Assembly: GCA_945889085.1 (NCBI GenBank)
Contig: CAMDBM010000022.1
Location: forward strand, 1 to 51,331
DNA: 51,331 bases
Origin: WLJO01 sp945889085
GTDB taxonomy: Bacteria > Actinomycetota > Acidimicrobiia > Acidimicrobiales > Ilumatobacteraceae
Direction: 5' to 3'
Under the pieces are notes generated by a model. It saw nothing but the letters and a program-made list of their open reading frames with translations, was not told where the DNA came from and made no database searches. Of this stretch, positions 15,834 to 24,302 are shown piece by piece. The position numbers and the translations under genes are program-made. The first letter of the stretch is position 1; the number at the start of each line of letters is the position of its first letter.

Positions 15834-17233
15834 CCCTGCTGGGCGGCCCACCATTCGTCGAGGCGACGCAACGCCTCGTCCCGCCCGAGCGGACCCTCCT
15901 CGAGGCGTAGCTCGAGCAGGAAGTCCATCGCCTTGCCCACAGCCGGGCCGGGGGTGATCCCGAGGTGCGTGATGACCTCGTTGCCGTTCAGCTCGGGCCG
16001 GATCCGCTCGATCTCCTCCAACTCGGCAAGCTCCGCTATGCGCACCTCGAGATCGTCCATGCGCTTGGACAGCATCACGGCCTTGCGCTCGTCGCGGGTG
16101 GTGCAGTCACACCGGGTGAGCACGTTCAGCTCGACGAGCAAGCTGCCGGCATCACGCACGTAGCGACGCACGGCTGCGTCGGTCCAGCCCATCTTGTAGG
16201 TGTGGAAACGCAGGTGAAGCTCCACGAGTTTCGTCACCTGCTCGACGTCCTCGTTGGAGTACCGCAATGTCTGCATGCGCTCACGTGTCATGCGCGCACC
16301 CACCACCTCGTGGTGGTGGAACGACACACCCTTGCCCTTGCGATACGACCTCGTACGCGGCTTGCCGATGTCGTGATAGAAGGCCGCCAAGCGGGTGCGG
16401 CGGAAGTCGAAGGACGGGTGCGCTTCCCGGCGCACGTTCTCCACAACCGCGATGGTGTGGGTGAGCACGTCCTTGTGGCGATGGATCGGGTCCTGCTCGA
16501 GGCGCAGCCCAGCAAGCTCGGGGAGGAACTCGTCGGCGAGGCCGGTGTCCACCAGGAACCACAACCCGCTCGCAGGGTGCTCCAGTGTGATGAGCTTGTC
16601 GAACTCGTCACGTATCCGCTCGCCGGACACGATTGCGATGCGTCCGTGCATCTCCTTCACGGCCGCCACCAGCGCGGGCTCCGGCGTCAACTGGTAGCCA
16701 GCGACGAAGCGGGCCGCTCGCATCATCCGCAGCGGATCGTCGCTGAAGCTGATCTCCGGCGACAGAGGTGTGCGCAGAGTTTTGGTGAGCAGATCCGCAG
16801 CACCGCCGAACGGATCGACCAGAGTCGGTGATGCGCTGGTGACCTCGAGCGCCATGGCGTTCACCGTGAAGTCCCGGCGCGAAAGATCCATCTCGATGTC
16901 GTCGGAGAACGTCACCTCGGGCTTGCGCGACTCCGGTGTGTAGCTCTCACCCCGATGGGTGGTGATCTCGTACGTGCGCTCGCCCTTGCGCGCGCCGATG
17001 GTGCCGAACTTCTCGCCCTGATTCCAGACCGCATCGGCCCACCCGCTGAGCAGTTTCTTGATCTCGTCGGGCCGCGCCTCGGTGGTGAGATCGAAGTCGC
17101 CGCCCGAGAACCGGTTGAGCAGCAGGTCTCGAACCATTCCCCCGACGATGAACAAGCGGTGACCGGCAGCGGTGAACCGGTCAGCGAGTGGCTGAAGCTC
17201 CGCAAGGACAGGGGCGAAGCGCTCGGGGAACAT
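15830..17233 (-). CDS. cca: CCA tRNA nucleotidyltransferase / poly(A) polymerase family (PcnA-like)
   Basis: The 467-residue protein has the class II nucleotidyltransferase head: FIVGGMVRDLLL at about 28-39, and the catalytic GDFDLTTEA (DxD) at about 45-53. The conserved RRDFTVNAMALE follows at about 118. An HD-domain block AAFYHDIGKPRTRS lies near 285, giving the actinobacterial PcnA architecture. The family adds or repairs the 3' CCA of tRNAs. It ends the GNAT-DUF6049-HDAC-cca unit, 23 bases after the HDAC gene. In mycobacteria pcnA also lies next to the DUF6049 gene. Confidence 0.93.
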   Translation of the reverse strand: MFPERFAPVLAELQPLADRFTAAGHRLFIVGGMVRDLLLNRFSGGDFDLTTEARPDEIKKLLSGWADAVWNQGEKFGTIGARKGERTYEITTHRGESYTPESRKPEVTFSDDIEMDLSRRDFTVNAMALEVTSASPTLVDPFGGAADLLTKTLRTPLSPEISFSDDPLRMMRAARFVAGYQLTPEPALVAAVKEMHGRIAIVSGERIRDEFDKLITLEHPASGLWFLVDTGLADEFLPELAGLRLEQDPIHRHKDVLTHTIAVVENVRREAHPSFDFRRTRLAAFYHDIGKPRTRSYRKGKGVSFHHHEVVGARMTRERMQTLRYSNEDVEQVTKLVELHLRFHTYKMGWTDAAVRRYVRDAGSLLVELNVLTRCDCTTRDERKAVMLSKRMDDLEVRIAELAELEEIERIRPELNGNEVITHLGITPGPAVGKAMDFLLELRLEEGPLGRDEALRRLDEWWAAQQG

Positions 17234-17256
17234 GGTCCGTGCAGGTTACTGCTGCA

Positions 17257-18276
17257 TCAGAGCAGGCCGTGCTCCTGCCAGAACTCGCGCACACCGCTGC
17301 CCACGTGCTCGCCCGGTCCTCCCGAGGTGGGCGGCTCGGGCTGGTAGTTGCGGCCGAGCAGGGCCGCCAGCGTTGCCGCCGAGGACATGCGCAATGCGTC
17401 GAGGTCGTATCCGCCCTCGAGGACAACCAGGCGGCGGCCCGCCGGCGCGAACTGCAGCAAGCGCTCGTTGATGAGTTGGTAGTCGCCCGCCGAGAGCCCC
17501 AGATCGGTGATCGGGTCGTTGCGGTGGGCGTCGAAGCCGGCGGAGATGATGATCCACGTGGGCGCGAAATTCCTCGCCACATCAGCCATCACGCCGTCGA
17601 TGGCCTCGAGATAACGATCGCCGGTCGCGAACAGCGGCATCGGCAGGTTGAGCGTGGTGCCGAGGCCGTCCCCCTCACCCACCTCGCGAGCGGATCCCGT
17701 GCCCGGGTAGAGCGGCCACTGGTGGAGCGATACGTAGAGCACCCGCGGATCGGCGTAGAACACGTCCTGGGTTCCATTGCCGTGGTGTGCGTCGTAGTCA
17801 ACGATCATCACGCGCTCACCCTGCGCCGCGAGATGCGCCGCGGCGACCGCAACGTTGGAGATGATGCAGAACCCCATCGACTGACGGATAGTCGCATGGT
17901 GTCCCGGGGGGCGCACGGCGCAGAACGCTGCCGATGCCCCTGCCTCGCCCCGCTGCAGCGCCTCGATGGCGGCGAGCCCGGCGCCGGCCGCAAGCGTGGC
18001 TGCCTTCCATGACGCCTCGACCACCCGCGTATCCGCATCCAGCTTGCCGCCACCGGCTGCGCAGAACTGCTCGATGTGATCGAGGTACGACGCCGGGTGG
18101 ACGCGCAGCAGTTCCTCTCGCGTTGCGTGCCGCGGCTCGAGGGCCACCAACGCGTCCGCCACGTTCGCGTCCTTGGTGCCGTCGATCACTGCTCCGAGCC
18201 GGGCCGGGCGCTCGGGGTGCTCCCGACCGGACACGTGTTCCAGGTACGCAGGGTGAGTGGAGAACAGAACGGTCAC
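17257..18276 (-). CDS. Histone-deacetylase-family amidohydrolase (AcuC/HDAC-like)
   Basis: The 339-residue protein carries all HDAC-fold motifs: RPPGHHA, with the catalytic His pair, at about 142, and DYDAHHGNGTQ, with the Asp and His zinc ligands, at about 180. SAGFDAH (third zinc ligand) lies at about 255 and LEGGYD (transition-state Tyr) at about 295. Bacterial members deacetylate proteins, polyamines or small molecules in the cytosol. It starts at GTG 18276, 33 bases after DUF6049, in an operon that also encodes a GNAT acetyltransferase, so an acetylation/deacetylation pairing is conceivable. Confidence 0.92.
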   Translation of the reverse strand: MTVLFSTHPAYLEHVSGREHPERPARLGAVIDGTKDANVADALVALEPRHATREELLRVHPASYLDHIEQFCAAGGGKLDADTRVVEASWKAATLAAGAGLAAIEALQRGEAGASAAFCAVRPPGHHATIRQSMGFCIISNVAVAAAHLAAQGERVMIVDYDAHHGNGTQDVFYADPRVLYVSLHQWPLYPGTGSAREVGEGDGLGTTLNLPMPLFATGDRYLEAIDGVMADVARNFAPTWIIISAGFDAHRNDPITDLGLSAGDYQLINERLLQFAPAGRRLVVLEGGYDLDALRMSSAATLAALLGRNYQPEPPTSGGPGEHVGSGVREFWQEHGLL

Positions 18277-18309
18277 AGCACCAAACGGTACCCGCGGCCA
18301 GCGGCCGAA

Positions 18310-20331
18310 TCAGGACGAACGCGGCGGATCGTCCCGGCGTCTGTCGTGATCGGGCACGAACCCATCCGGGTCGTCGAATAATTCGTCGAAGTCGTCGATC
18401 GGCAGACCAGCAAGCTTGCGGCGCTCGAACTCGGCGGTCTCGTCCCTGCGGACGCGACGACGGAAGTGCTGCACCCACCACGACAGCAGCACGAGGCCAG
18501 CCGCGAACGTGAAAACGATGCCGAGACCGGTAAGCCGTCCCACACGGACGTTGATGACCGCCTTCTTGCCGATCACGGTCTTGGTGCCGGGTGCAAGCAA
18601 TTGAGCGGTAACGGGAAAGCGGCCGCTGCTGCGCGCCCTAACCGGGATACGGACGAACTCGGTGGCGCCGGGCTCCACCGTCAGTTCCTCACTCGTCGGC
18701 GGCGACGTCAGCTTGCCGCTCACCAGACGCACCGTGACCGTGATGGGCACGTCGTTGTTGTTCTGGATGGTCACCGGAATGCTGGCGTTGCGGTCACCGA
18801 GGTTCACGGCCTTCGGAGCCTGGAGAACGACGTTGTTCTGGACATCCAGCAGGTCTGCCCGCAACTGGGTCTCGTACGCCGCGCGGTCGTCATCGGCGAG
18901 TCGGGTGTCGAGCAGGACGTCGGCACGAATCGACCAGTCGATCCTGCGGCGGTCACTCGAGGGAATGATTGCCGCGGTGCCGGCAACCAACTTCAACAGC
19001 TTGGCCCGCCTTGCGTGCGCCGCGGAGAAGTCGCCCACGGCCGTAGCGCCGCTGCCGGCGGGTGTCGAGGTGCCCACCCCTACCTGCTCAATGTCCACCG
19101 CCCGGAGTACGTCGCTGAGCGACAGCAGCGACGTAAGAGCCGCGAGCACTTCGGCATTCGCCGTGCCGAGATCCGGCATGATCACTACTGCGGGCCGAGA
19201 CTCGACCTGCTTGGAGCGCAGGAGCCCCACCGCGATGATGTGGGCCGCGAGAACCGGGTCCTCGGCCGCCGCAGCGAGTTCCTCGTGGATGTCCGACGGT
19301 ACGAGCACCGGCTGGACCACACCCCCATCGGGACGTGCTGTACCAGGAGCGGCTCGATCTGTTGCGATCCCAGCGGCCTGAACCACGACGGCCGCGCCGA
19401 GATTCCGCACGAGTAGCGACCCGGCGGGGGAGAGCGCCTCGTTCGCTACCCAAATCCGACGGTCTGGGAGACGGCGCAACGCGTTGCTCAGCGTGTCCTC
19501 ACCGAACCGCAACTGGTTCGTGAAATCTGCCGATGCATTCGCGTTGGCCGCCACGCTCGGGTCGATGTGCAGGTACGGGGACGAGAGCAGGCGCTGTCGG
19601 CCGAACGACTCGGCGAGCGAGTTCACGAGGTCGCGGTCCGTTTGCTGATCGGACCGCATCAGGCTGTCGACCAATTCGGGCCGGACGGACACCGCCACGG
19701 GAACCGTCGAGGCCGCGAGGAACTTCGTGAGCCGGATGACGGCGTCGCGGGTTGCGTCCGAGATGCTCGTGGACCCATCGGGCTGCAGACTGAGCGGTGC
19801 GTCGAGATCCAGCACGAACGTGACGGGTACGGGACTGAACGGCGTTGAATCGGCGCGCCGGACCATTGGGATGGTGAGTGCGGCGGCACCCGGAATCCGC
19901 ACCTCCAGCGCGTAGGTACCCGACTTCACGAGCGAGAGCGATCCGGCCAGATTCGTAGCGGTCTCCGTGGGGATGCTGAGGCGAACGGTGCCATCCGTCG
20001 TCGTGACGGCAGGTCCAGCGAGCAGCACGGTGTCCTCCGCCGTACCGACAGCAGCAAGCAGCCCGCCGAGGTTTCCGCCCGTGTCGGAAATCCGCCGCCC
20101 AGACACCTTCACCTCAGTCGGTGCACTGGCACCGTCCGGCAGCCGCAGGTCGACCGTGATCGTCCCGGCCGGGGCAATGCTCAAGGGGGCGGCGATCAGA
20201 AAAACCGGGGACGTGACGGCGAGCGCCTCACCGTCGTTGCCCAGTCCCGCCAGCCCAACGGCCGCGAGGAGACCCAGTGTTGCCAGCAGTCGCGCAGTAC
20301 GGCCACGGGGCCGGGAACGGAGGTCAATCAC
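18310..20331 (-). CDS. DUF6049-family exported, membrane-anchored protein
   Basis: The 673-residue protein begins at a GTG that overlaps the GNAT stop (GTGA). It has a signal peptide (basic start, hydrophobic LLATLGLLAAVGLAGLG), a long extracellular region and one C-terminal helix (about 612-635, GLGIVFTFAAGLVLLSWWV). A basic/acidic cytoplasmic tail follows. Size, topology and position next to cca and upstream of sigM/trxB/cwlM match the actinobacterial DUF6049 protein (Rv3909 in M. tuberculosis). Its molecular role is not established; an envelope function is inferred from context. In mycobacteria it lies beside murJ on the same strand as sigM, whereas here it is on the opposite strand. Confidence 0.8.
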   Translation of the reverse strand: MIDLRSRPRGRTARLLATLGLLAAVGLAGLGNDGEALAVTSPVFLIAAPLSIAPAGTITVDLRLPDGASAPTEVKVSGRRISDTGGNLGGLLAAVGTAEDTVLLAGPAVTTTDGTVRLSIPTETATNLAGSLSLVKSGTYALEVRIPGAAALTIPMVRRADSTPFSPVPVTFVLDLDAPLSLQPDGSTSISDATRDAVIRLTKFLAASTVPVAVSVRPELVDSLMRSDQQTDRDLVNSLAESFGRQRLLSSPYLHIDPSVAANANASADFTNQLRFGEDTLSNALRRLPDRRIWVANEALSPAGSLLVRNLGAAVVVQAAGIATDRAAPGTARPDGGVVQPVLVPSDIHEELAAAAEDPVLAAHIIAVGLLRSKQVESRPAVVIMPDLGTANAEVLAALTSLLSLSDVLRAVDIEQVGVGTSTPAGSGATAVGDFSAAHARRAKLLKLVAGTAAIIPSSDRRRIDWSIRADVLLDTRLADDDRAAYETQLRADLLDVQNNVVLQAPKAVNLGDRNASIPVTIQNNNDVPITVTVRLVSGKLTSPPTSEELTVEPGATEFVRIPVRARSSGRFPVTAQLLAPGTKTVIGKKAVINVRVGRLTGLGIVFTFAAGLVLLSWWVQHFRRRVRRDETAEFERRKLAGLPIDDFDELFDDPDGFVPDHDRRRDDPPRSS

Positions 20332-21179
20332 GGGAGCGGGCGCTCCAGGACGGCAAGGCGATATGCCAGTTCCTGAAATCCGAGTGACCGGTACAGAGCG
20401 AGCGCTGTCTCGTTCTCCACATGAGTGTTCACCATCATGGAGGTGCACCGCTGACGACGCGCCCAGCGCAGTGCGTCCACGGTGAGCGCCCGACCGACGC
20501 CGTTCCCCTGGGATTCCGGTGCCACGGCGAGACGCTGCAAATACGCGCTGCGCCCGGCCCGGCCGGAGACCGCAAAGCCGATCACCGAGGAGCCTCCGAG
20601 CGCGATGCGGAGCCGGTGGTGCGGGGTGGCCTGACAGGCGTCAGCGACACCGTGGACGTCCATTGCCCAGATCGGCCCGAACGCGCTGCGGTCGATGAGC
20701 GCGAGCGACGCGAGGTCCGTCCGGCGCCCACGTCGGAGCAGGAGGGATTCCGAGGGCACAACCGAACCTCTCACACCGACGAGCCCGTGGCTCAACAGGC
20801 TGAGCTCTTGGCGGACCGAGAACCCGCACTCGAGGTATGACGGCTGAATGGTCGGGCCGAGTGCACCCGTCCGGATCAGGCGAACACCGGCCCGACCCAA
20901 CTCCTCCGTCCATCGGTGAATCACCCGGGCGGGCGGTGCACTCTGCTCCAGCGTGATGAGCTGCACGGTGCCCGGCTCACCCGGCCAGGGGCGGACCCTG
21001 GCCACACAGTCGTCGGCGCGCAGCATCCACCCGACCACCTGCCCGGAACCATCTGCGAGCGACGCCGTATTCGTGGCCGGACTCTTCACCGGACACGACG
21101 GTAACGCACCGGACGGGGCCACCAACGCCGTGACCGGACTAGCCTCCGCCACCATGGTGTCAATCACGGTCCCGCCCAT
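20328..21179 (-). CDS. GNAT-family N-acetyltransferase
   Basis: The 283-residue protein has a C-terminal GNAT domain: LQRLAVAPESQGNGVGRAL (motif A, acetyl-CoA pyrophosphate loop) at about 210-230, then NETALALYRSLGFQE (motif B) near 258. The N-terminal half is a divergent domain that may be a second, degenerate GNAT copy. The acceptor is unknown. It is the first gene of the GNAT-DUF6049-HDAC-cca unit and overlaps DUF6049 by 4 bases, so translation is coupled. It is divergent from degV. Confidence 0.85.
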   Translation of the reverse strand: MGGTVIDTMVAEASPVTALVAPSGALPSCPVKSPATNTASLADGSGQVVGWMLRADDCVARVRPWPGEPGTVQLITLEQSAPPARVIHRWTEELGRAGVRLIRTGALGPTIQPSYLECGFSVRQELSLLSHGLVGVRGSVVPSESLLLRRGRRTDLASLALIDRSAFGPIWAMDVHGVADACQATPHHRLRIALGGSSVIGFAVSGRAGRSAYLQRLAVAPESQGNGVGRALTVDALRWARRQRCTSMMVNTHVENETALALYRSLGFQELAYRLAVLERPLP

Positions 21180-21197
21180 GAAGAAGGTGTGTTGCTC

Positions 21198-22034
21198 ATG
21201 ACCATCCGCATCGTCACCGACAGCGCCTGCGACCTACCCGCCGCAACCCTTCTGGAGTACGGGGTAACCGTTGTCCCCCTGAAGATCCGCTTCGGTGACG
21301 AAGAGTTCGTGGACCGCGAGGAGCTCACCACTGCAGAGTTCTGGGCCCGGTGCTCTGCTTCGGCCGGGCTGCCGGCTACCGCCGCCCCGTCGATCGGGAA
21401 CTTCACGAGCGCCTACGAATCGCTTGCCGCGGCGGGCGCCGACGGGATCGTTGTGGTGTCGCTGTCGAGCGCACTCTCGGCCACCATGCAGAGCGCCCAA
21501 CTGGCTGCCGAGGAGGTGGCCGGAACCATCCCGGTCGTCGTGATCGACTCGCTGTCGGTGTCGCTCGGTCTCGGAATGATGGTCCTCGCCGCTGCCGAGG
21601 CCGCACGCGGGGGCAAAGGACTCGAGGAAGTGGCCGATGTCGTCCGCGGCCTCGTGCCCCGCACGCACGTGTGGGCGGCGCTCGACACCCTCGACAACCT
21701 CAAGAAGGGTGGACGCATCGGCGGGGCCAAGGCCTTCCTCGCCTCCGCGCTCGCCATCAAGCCGATCATTACGTGTCGCAACGGCGTGGTTCACGAGGGC
21801 GGCAAGCAGCGCACACGCGCCAAGGCCCTGGCCTTCCTCGTCGACCGGGTTCGGGAGCACCGCAACGTCACCCGGGTGGCCGTGGCCCACGCAGACTGCT
21901 CCGACGTCGACGCATTCGTGGAGATGCTGCGGCCCTATGCGCCCGGCGAGATCCTCGTGGGCGACATCGGTGCGGTCATCGGCACGCATGCCGGGCGCGG
22001 CACGATGGCCGTGCTGTTCCAGACCGCTGAGTGA
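21198..22034 (+). CDS. DegV-family fatty-acid-binding protein
   Basis: The 278-residue protein begins MTIRIVTDSACDLP, the DegV signature, and has the family blocks FVDREELTTAEFW and IVVVSLSSALSATMQSAQLA. DegV/FakB proteins bind a fatty acid and present it to a fatty-acid kinase; many are stand-alone binders. The ATG at 21198 is preferred over GTG 21189 because AAGAAGG lies at suitable distance. A stem-loop follows the stop. No fakA-type kinase gene is visible here. Confidence 0.9.
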   Translation: MTIRIVTDSACDLPAATLLEYGVTVVPLKIRFGDEEFVDREELTTAEFWARCSASAGLPATAAPSIGNFTSAYESLAAAGADGIVVVSLSSALSATMQSAQLAAEEVAGTIPVVVIDSLSVSLGLGMMVLAAAEAARGGKGLEEVADVVRGLVPRTHVWAALDTLDNLKKGGRIGGAKAFLASALAIKPIITCRNGVVHEGGKQRTRAKALAFLVDRVREHRNVTRVAVAHADCSDVDAFVEMLRPYAPGEILVGDIGAVIGTHAGRGTMAVLFQTAE

Positions 22035-22049
22035 CCGCCCGAGGGCGGT
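22034..22049 (+). terminator. Stem-loop after degV
   Basis: ACCGCC / GGCGGT form a 6-bp stem with a CGAG tetraloop immediately at the degV stop, followed by a modestly T-rich ATATTTGTTGATG. It could be a weak intrinsic terminator or a transcript-end stabiliser. Confidence 0.4.
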
Positions 22050-22092
22050 ATGCCGATATTTGTTGATGCTCGACAACTAGCGTCGGAGAACG

Positions 22093-23700
22093 GTGGTTCA
22101 TCCGTCCGAATCCGAGACCGTTCTGGCGGGCCGTTATCGCCTCGATCGTAAGCTCGCGCTCGGGGGCATGGCCGAGGTCTGGCTCGCAACGGATCTCTAT
22201 CTCGACCGCGTTGTTGCGGTCAAGGTGCTCAAGCAGCAACTCGCCGGCGATGCCACGGCAATTGAGAGATTCCGCCGAGAGGCACGGATCGTCGCTCAAC
22301 TTGACCACCCGAACATCGTGTCGATCTACGACAGTGTCGAGCATGACGGCCGACAGGCAGTCGTCATGCCGTTCGTGCCGGGCAAGAGCCTGCGCGACCT
22401 GCTCGACGCAGAGAAGCACCTGTCGCCCGAGCAGACCCTGAACATCGCTGCGTCGGTTGCGGGCGCGCTCGATGCTGCACATCGTGCGAAGGAACCGATC
22501 ATTCACCGGGACGTGAAACCCGGGAACATCCTCATCACCCCCGACGGACACGTCCTGCTCACGGACTTCGGGATCGCAAAGGTGCTCTCGGGCGCAGCGA
22601 ACCAAGACCTGACGAGCGAGAACGTGATGATGGGGACCGCCAAGTACCTGTCACCGGAACAGGTCCGTGGTCACGAACTCGACGGCCGCGCCGACCTCTA
22701 CTCACTTGGTCTGGTCCTGTACGAGTGCCTCGCCGGCAAAGTGCCCTTCAAGGGGGCCACCGATGCCGAGACCGCACTTGCCAGGGTGCAGCGCGATCCC
22801 ACACCACTCGGCAAACTGCGGCCCCAACTGCACCCCGGGCTTCTCCATCTCGTGAAGCGTCTGCTCGCCCGAGACCCGGCCAACCGCCCGGCCTCGGGAG
22901 CCGAAGTCGTTGCCATCGTCGAGGAAATCCGTAGCAATGGCGCAGGCAGCGGGCTGTGGCAGGGCCTCGATACTCGCAGTGGCGGACCGGCAGCGCGCTC
23001 TGAGCGCACAGACCGCGCGCCCACCCCGCCCAACGGCACGCGCCCCCGGCCCCAACCGAACCGTGCGCTTCCGCGCCGCCGGAGCACGCCCACCTTCGTG
23101 ATCGCAGGGCTACTCATCACGGCCCTCGCGGCCGGTGGTGTGCTCTGGGCGTCGCTTCGCAACGGCCCCAAGGAACGACCGGCGGACAGCACTGCGATCA
23201 GCGGAACCTCGCTCACCACCCCGGACGGCCAACCGGTTCCGATCACGAACTCCAAGGTGTCGGCCCTCACCAGTTTCGATCCGAAGGGCGACGGCACCGA
23301 GAACGAGTCCAAGGTGCGGCTCGCCCGGGACGCCAAGACCGCAACGGCGTGGCTCACCACCTGCTACCAGAACCAATATTTCGGCGCCAAACAAGGAGTC
23401 GGCCTCATCGTGAAGCTGAGCGGGCCCGCTCAGGGTCTGCTCACACTCAACTTCCCGAGCGCGCCGTGGAACGTGGACATCTACGCATCGTCAAGCCCTG
23501 CTGCGCTGCTCGAGGACTGGGGCCAACCGATCTCGCAGAACGCGAGCCAGAAGTCCAAGGCCTCCTCGATCGTGCTCAACCAGCCGGGAAGATACCTCCT
23601 ACTCATGTTGCGCGAAGTCGCCCGTGACAAGGGTTGCAGTTCGTCGAACCCGTTCCGCGGAGGGTTCTCCGAGATCTCCTTCGGGCCCGCCCAGGACTGA
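22093..23700 (+). CDS. Ser/Thr protein kinase with extracellular MurJ-tail-like domain
   Basis: The 535-residue protein has a complete PknB-type kinase domain at about 14-280. It shows a glycine loop LALGGMAEVW, Lys44 in VAVK, Glu63, catalytic HRD at 138-140 (HRDVKPGNIL), DFG at 158-160 and an SPE-containing P+1 loop. A proline/arginine-rich linker, one membrane helix (about 334-355) and a C-terminal extracellular domain follow. The segments SFDPKGDGTENESKVRLA, TATAWLTTCYQN and KQGVGLIVKL resemble the galactose-binding-like tail I recall from mycobacterial MurJ (Rv3910). No PASTA repeats are present. GTG start with GGAG upstream. It sits directly before the sigma factor, the place murJ holds in mycobacteria. 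Confidence 0.88.
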   Translation: MVHPSESETVLAGRYRLDRKLALGGMAEVWLATDLYLDRVVAVKVLKQQLAGDATAIERFRREARIVAQLDHPNIVSIYDSVEHDGRQAVVMPFVPGKSLRDLLDAEKHLSPEQTLNIAASVAGALDAAHRAKEPIIHRDVKPGNILITPDGHVLLTDFGIAKVLSGAANQDLTSENVMMGTAKYLSPEQVRGHELDGRADLYSLGLVLYECLAGKVPFKGATDAETALARVQRDPTPLGKLRPQLHPGLLHLVKRLLARDPANRPASGAEVVAIVEEIRSNGAGSGLWQGLDTRSGGPAARSERTDRAPTPPNGTRPRPQPNRALPRRRSTPTFVIAGLLITALAAGGVLWASLRNGPKERPADSTAISGTSLTTPDGQPVPITNSKVSALTSFDPKGDGTENESKVRLARDAKTATAWLTTCYQNQYFGAKQGVGLIVKLSGPAQGLLTLNFPSAPWNVDIYASSSPAALLEDWGQPISQNASQKSKASSIVLNQPGRYLLLMLREVARDKGCSSSNPFRGGFSEISFGPAQD

Positions 23701-23708
23701 CGCCAACC

Positions 23709-24302
23709 GTGGTATCGGATGCAGGGGCGGATGGCGGCGCCGGAGATCTCGCTCTCGTTACCGCAGCGCGCGCCGGGGATCGCCAGGCCCTCGACCAACT
23801 GCTGAGGCGTCATTACGACCGGGTGTATGCCGTCTGCCGTCGGATCCTCCACCACGACGCCGACGCCGCCGACGCCACACAGGACGCCCTGATTGCGGCC
23901 GTTCGCGGCCTGGCCTCGTTCGATGGCAACGCCCAGTTCGGCACCTGGCTCTACCGGGTTGCCACGAACACCTGCCTCGACCACCTGCGCCGGCGCAAAC
24001 GGCGGCCGACCACCCCGCTCGACGAGACGTTCTCGGTCTCCGAACTCATCGCCACCCGCCCCTTCGACAGCACCGTCGTGGACCAAATGGCGGTGCAGGC
24101 CGCGCTCGGGCGACTGCCGGAGGATTTCCGCATTGCGGTGGTGCTCCGGGACGTGGCCGACCTCGACTATGACGCCATCGCCGAGACCCTTAACGTGCCG
24201 ATTGGGACGGTCCGCTCCCGCATCGCGCGGGGTCGGGCCCTGCTCGCCAAAGAACTCGGGAACCAACCCGGTCCCCACAACCATCAAACCAACCAGCCAT
24301 GA
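23709..24302 (+). CDS. sigM: ECF RNA polymerase sigma factor (SigM-like)
   Basis: The 197-residue protein has sigma region 2 (DRQALDQLLRRHYDRVYAVC, then DAADATQDALIAAVRGL and FGTWLYRVATNTCLDHLRRR) and region 4 (LPEDFRIAVVLRDVADLDYD, then LNVPIGTVRSRIARGRA). These domains direct RNA polymerase to alternative promoters. The name follows the conserved place between the MurJ/kinase locus and trxB, where mycobacterial sigM lies. It starts at GTG 23709, 8 bases after the kinase stop, and its end overlaps the next gene in ATGA form. Confidence 0.88.
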   Translation: MVSDAGADGGAGDLALVTAARAGDRQALDQLLRRHYDRVYAVCRRILHHDADAADATQDALIAAVRGLASFDGNAQFGTWLYRVATNTCLDHLRRRKRRPTTPLDETFSVSELIATRPFDSTVVDQMAVQAALGRLPEDFRIAVVLRDVADLDYDAIAETLNVPIGTVRSRIARGRALLAKELGNQPGPHNHQTNQP

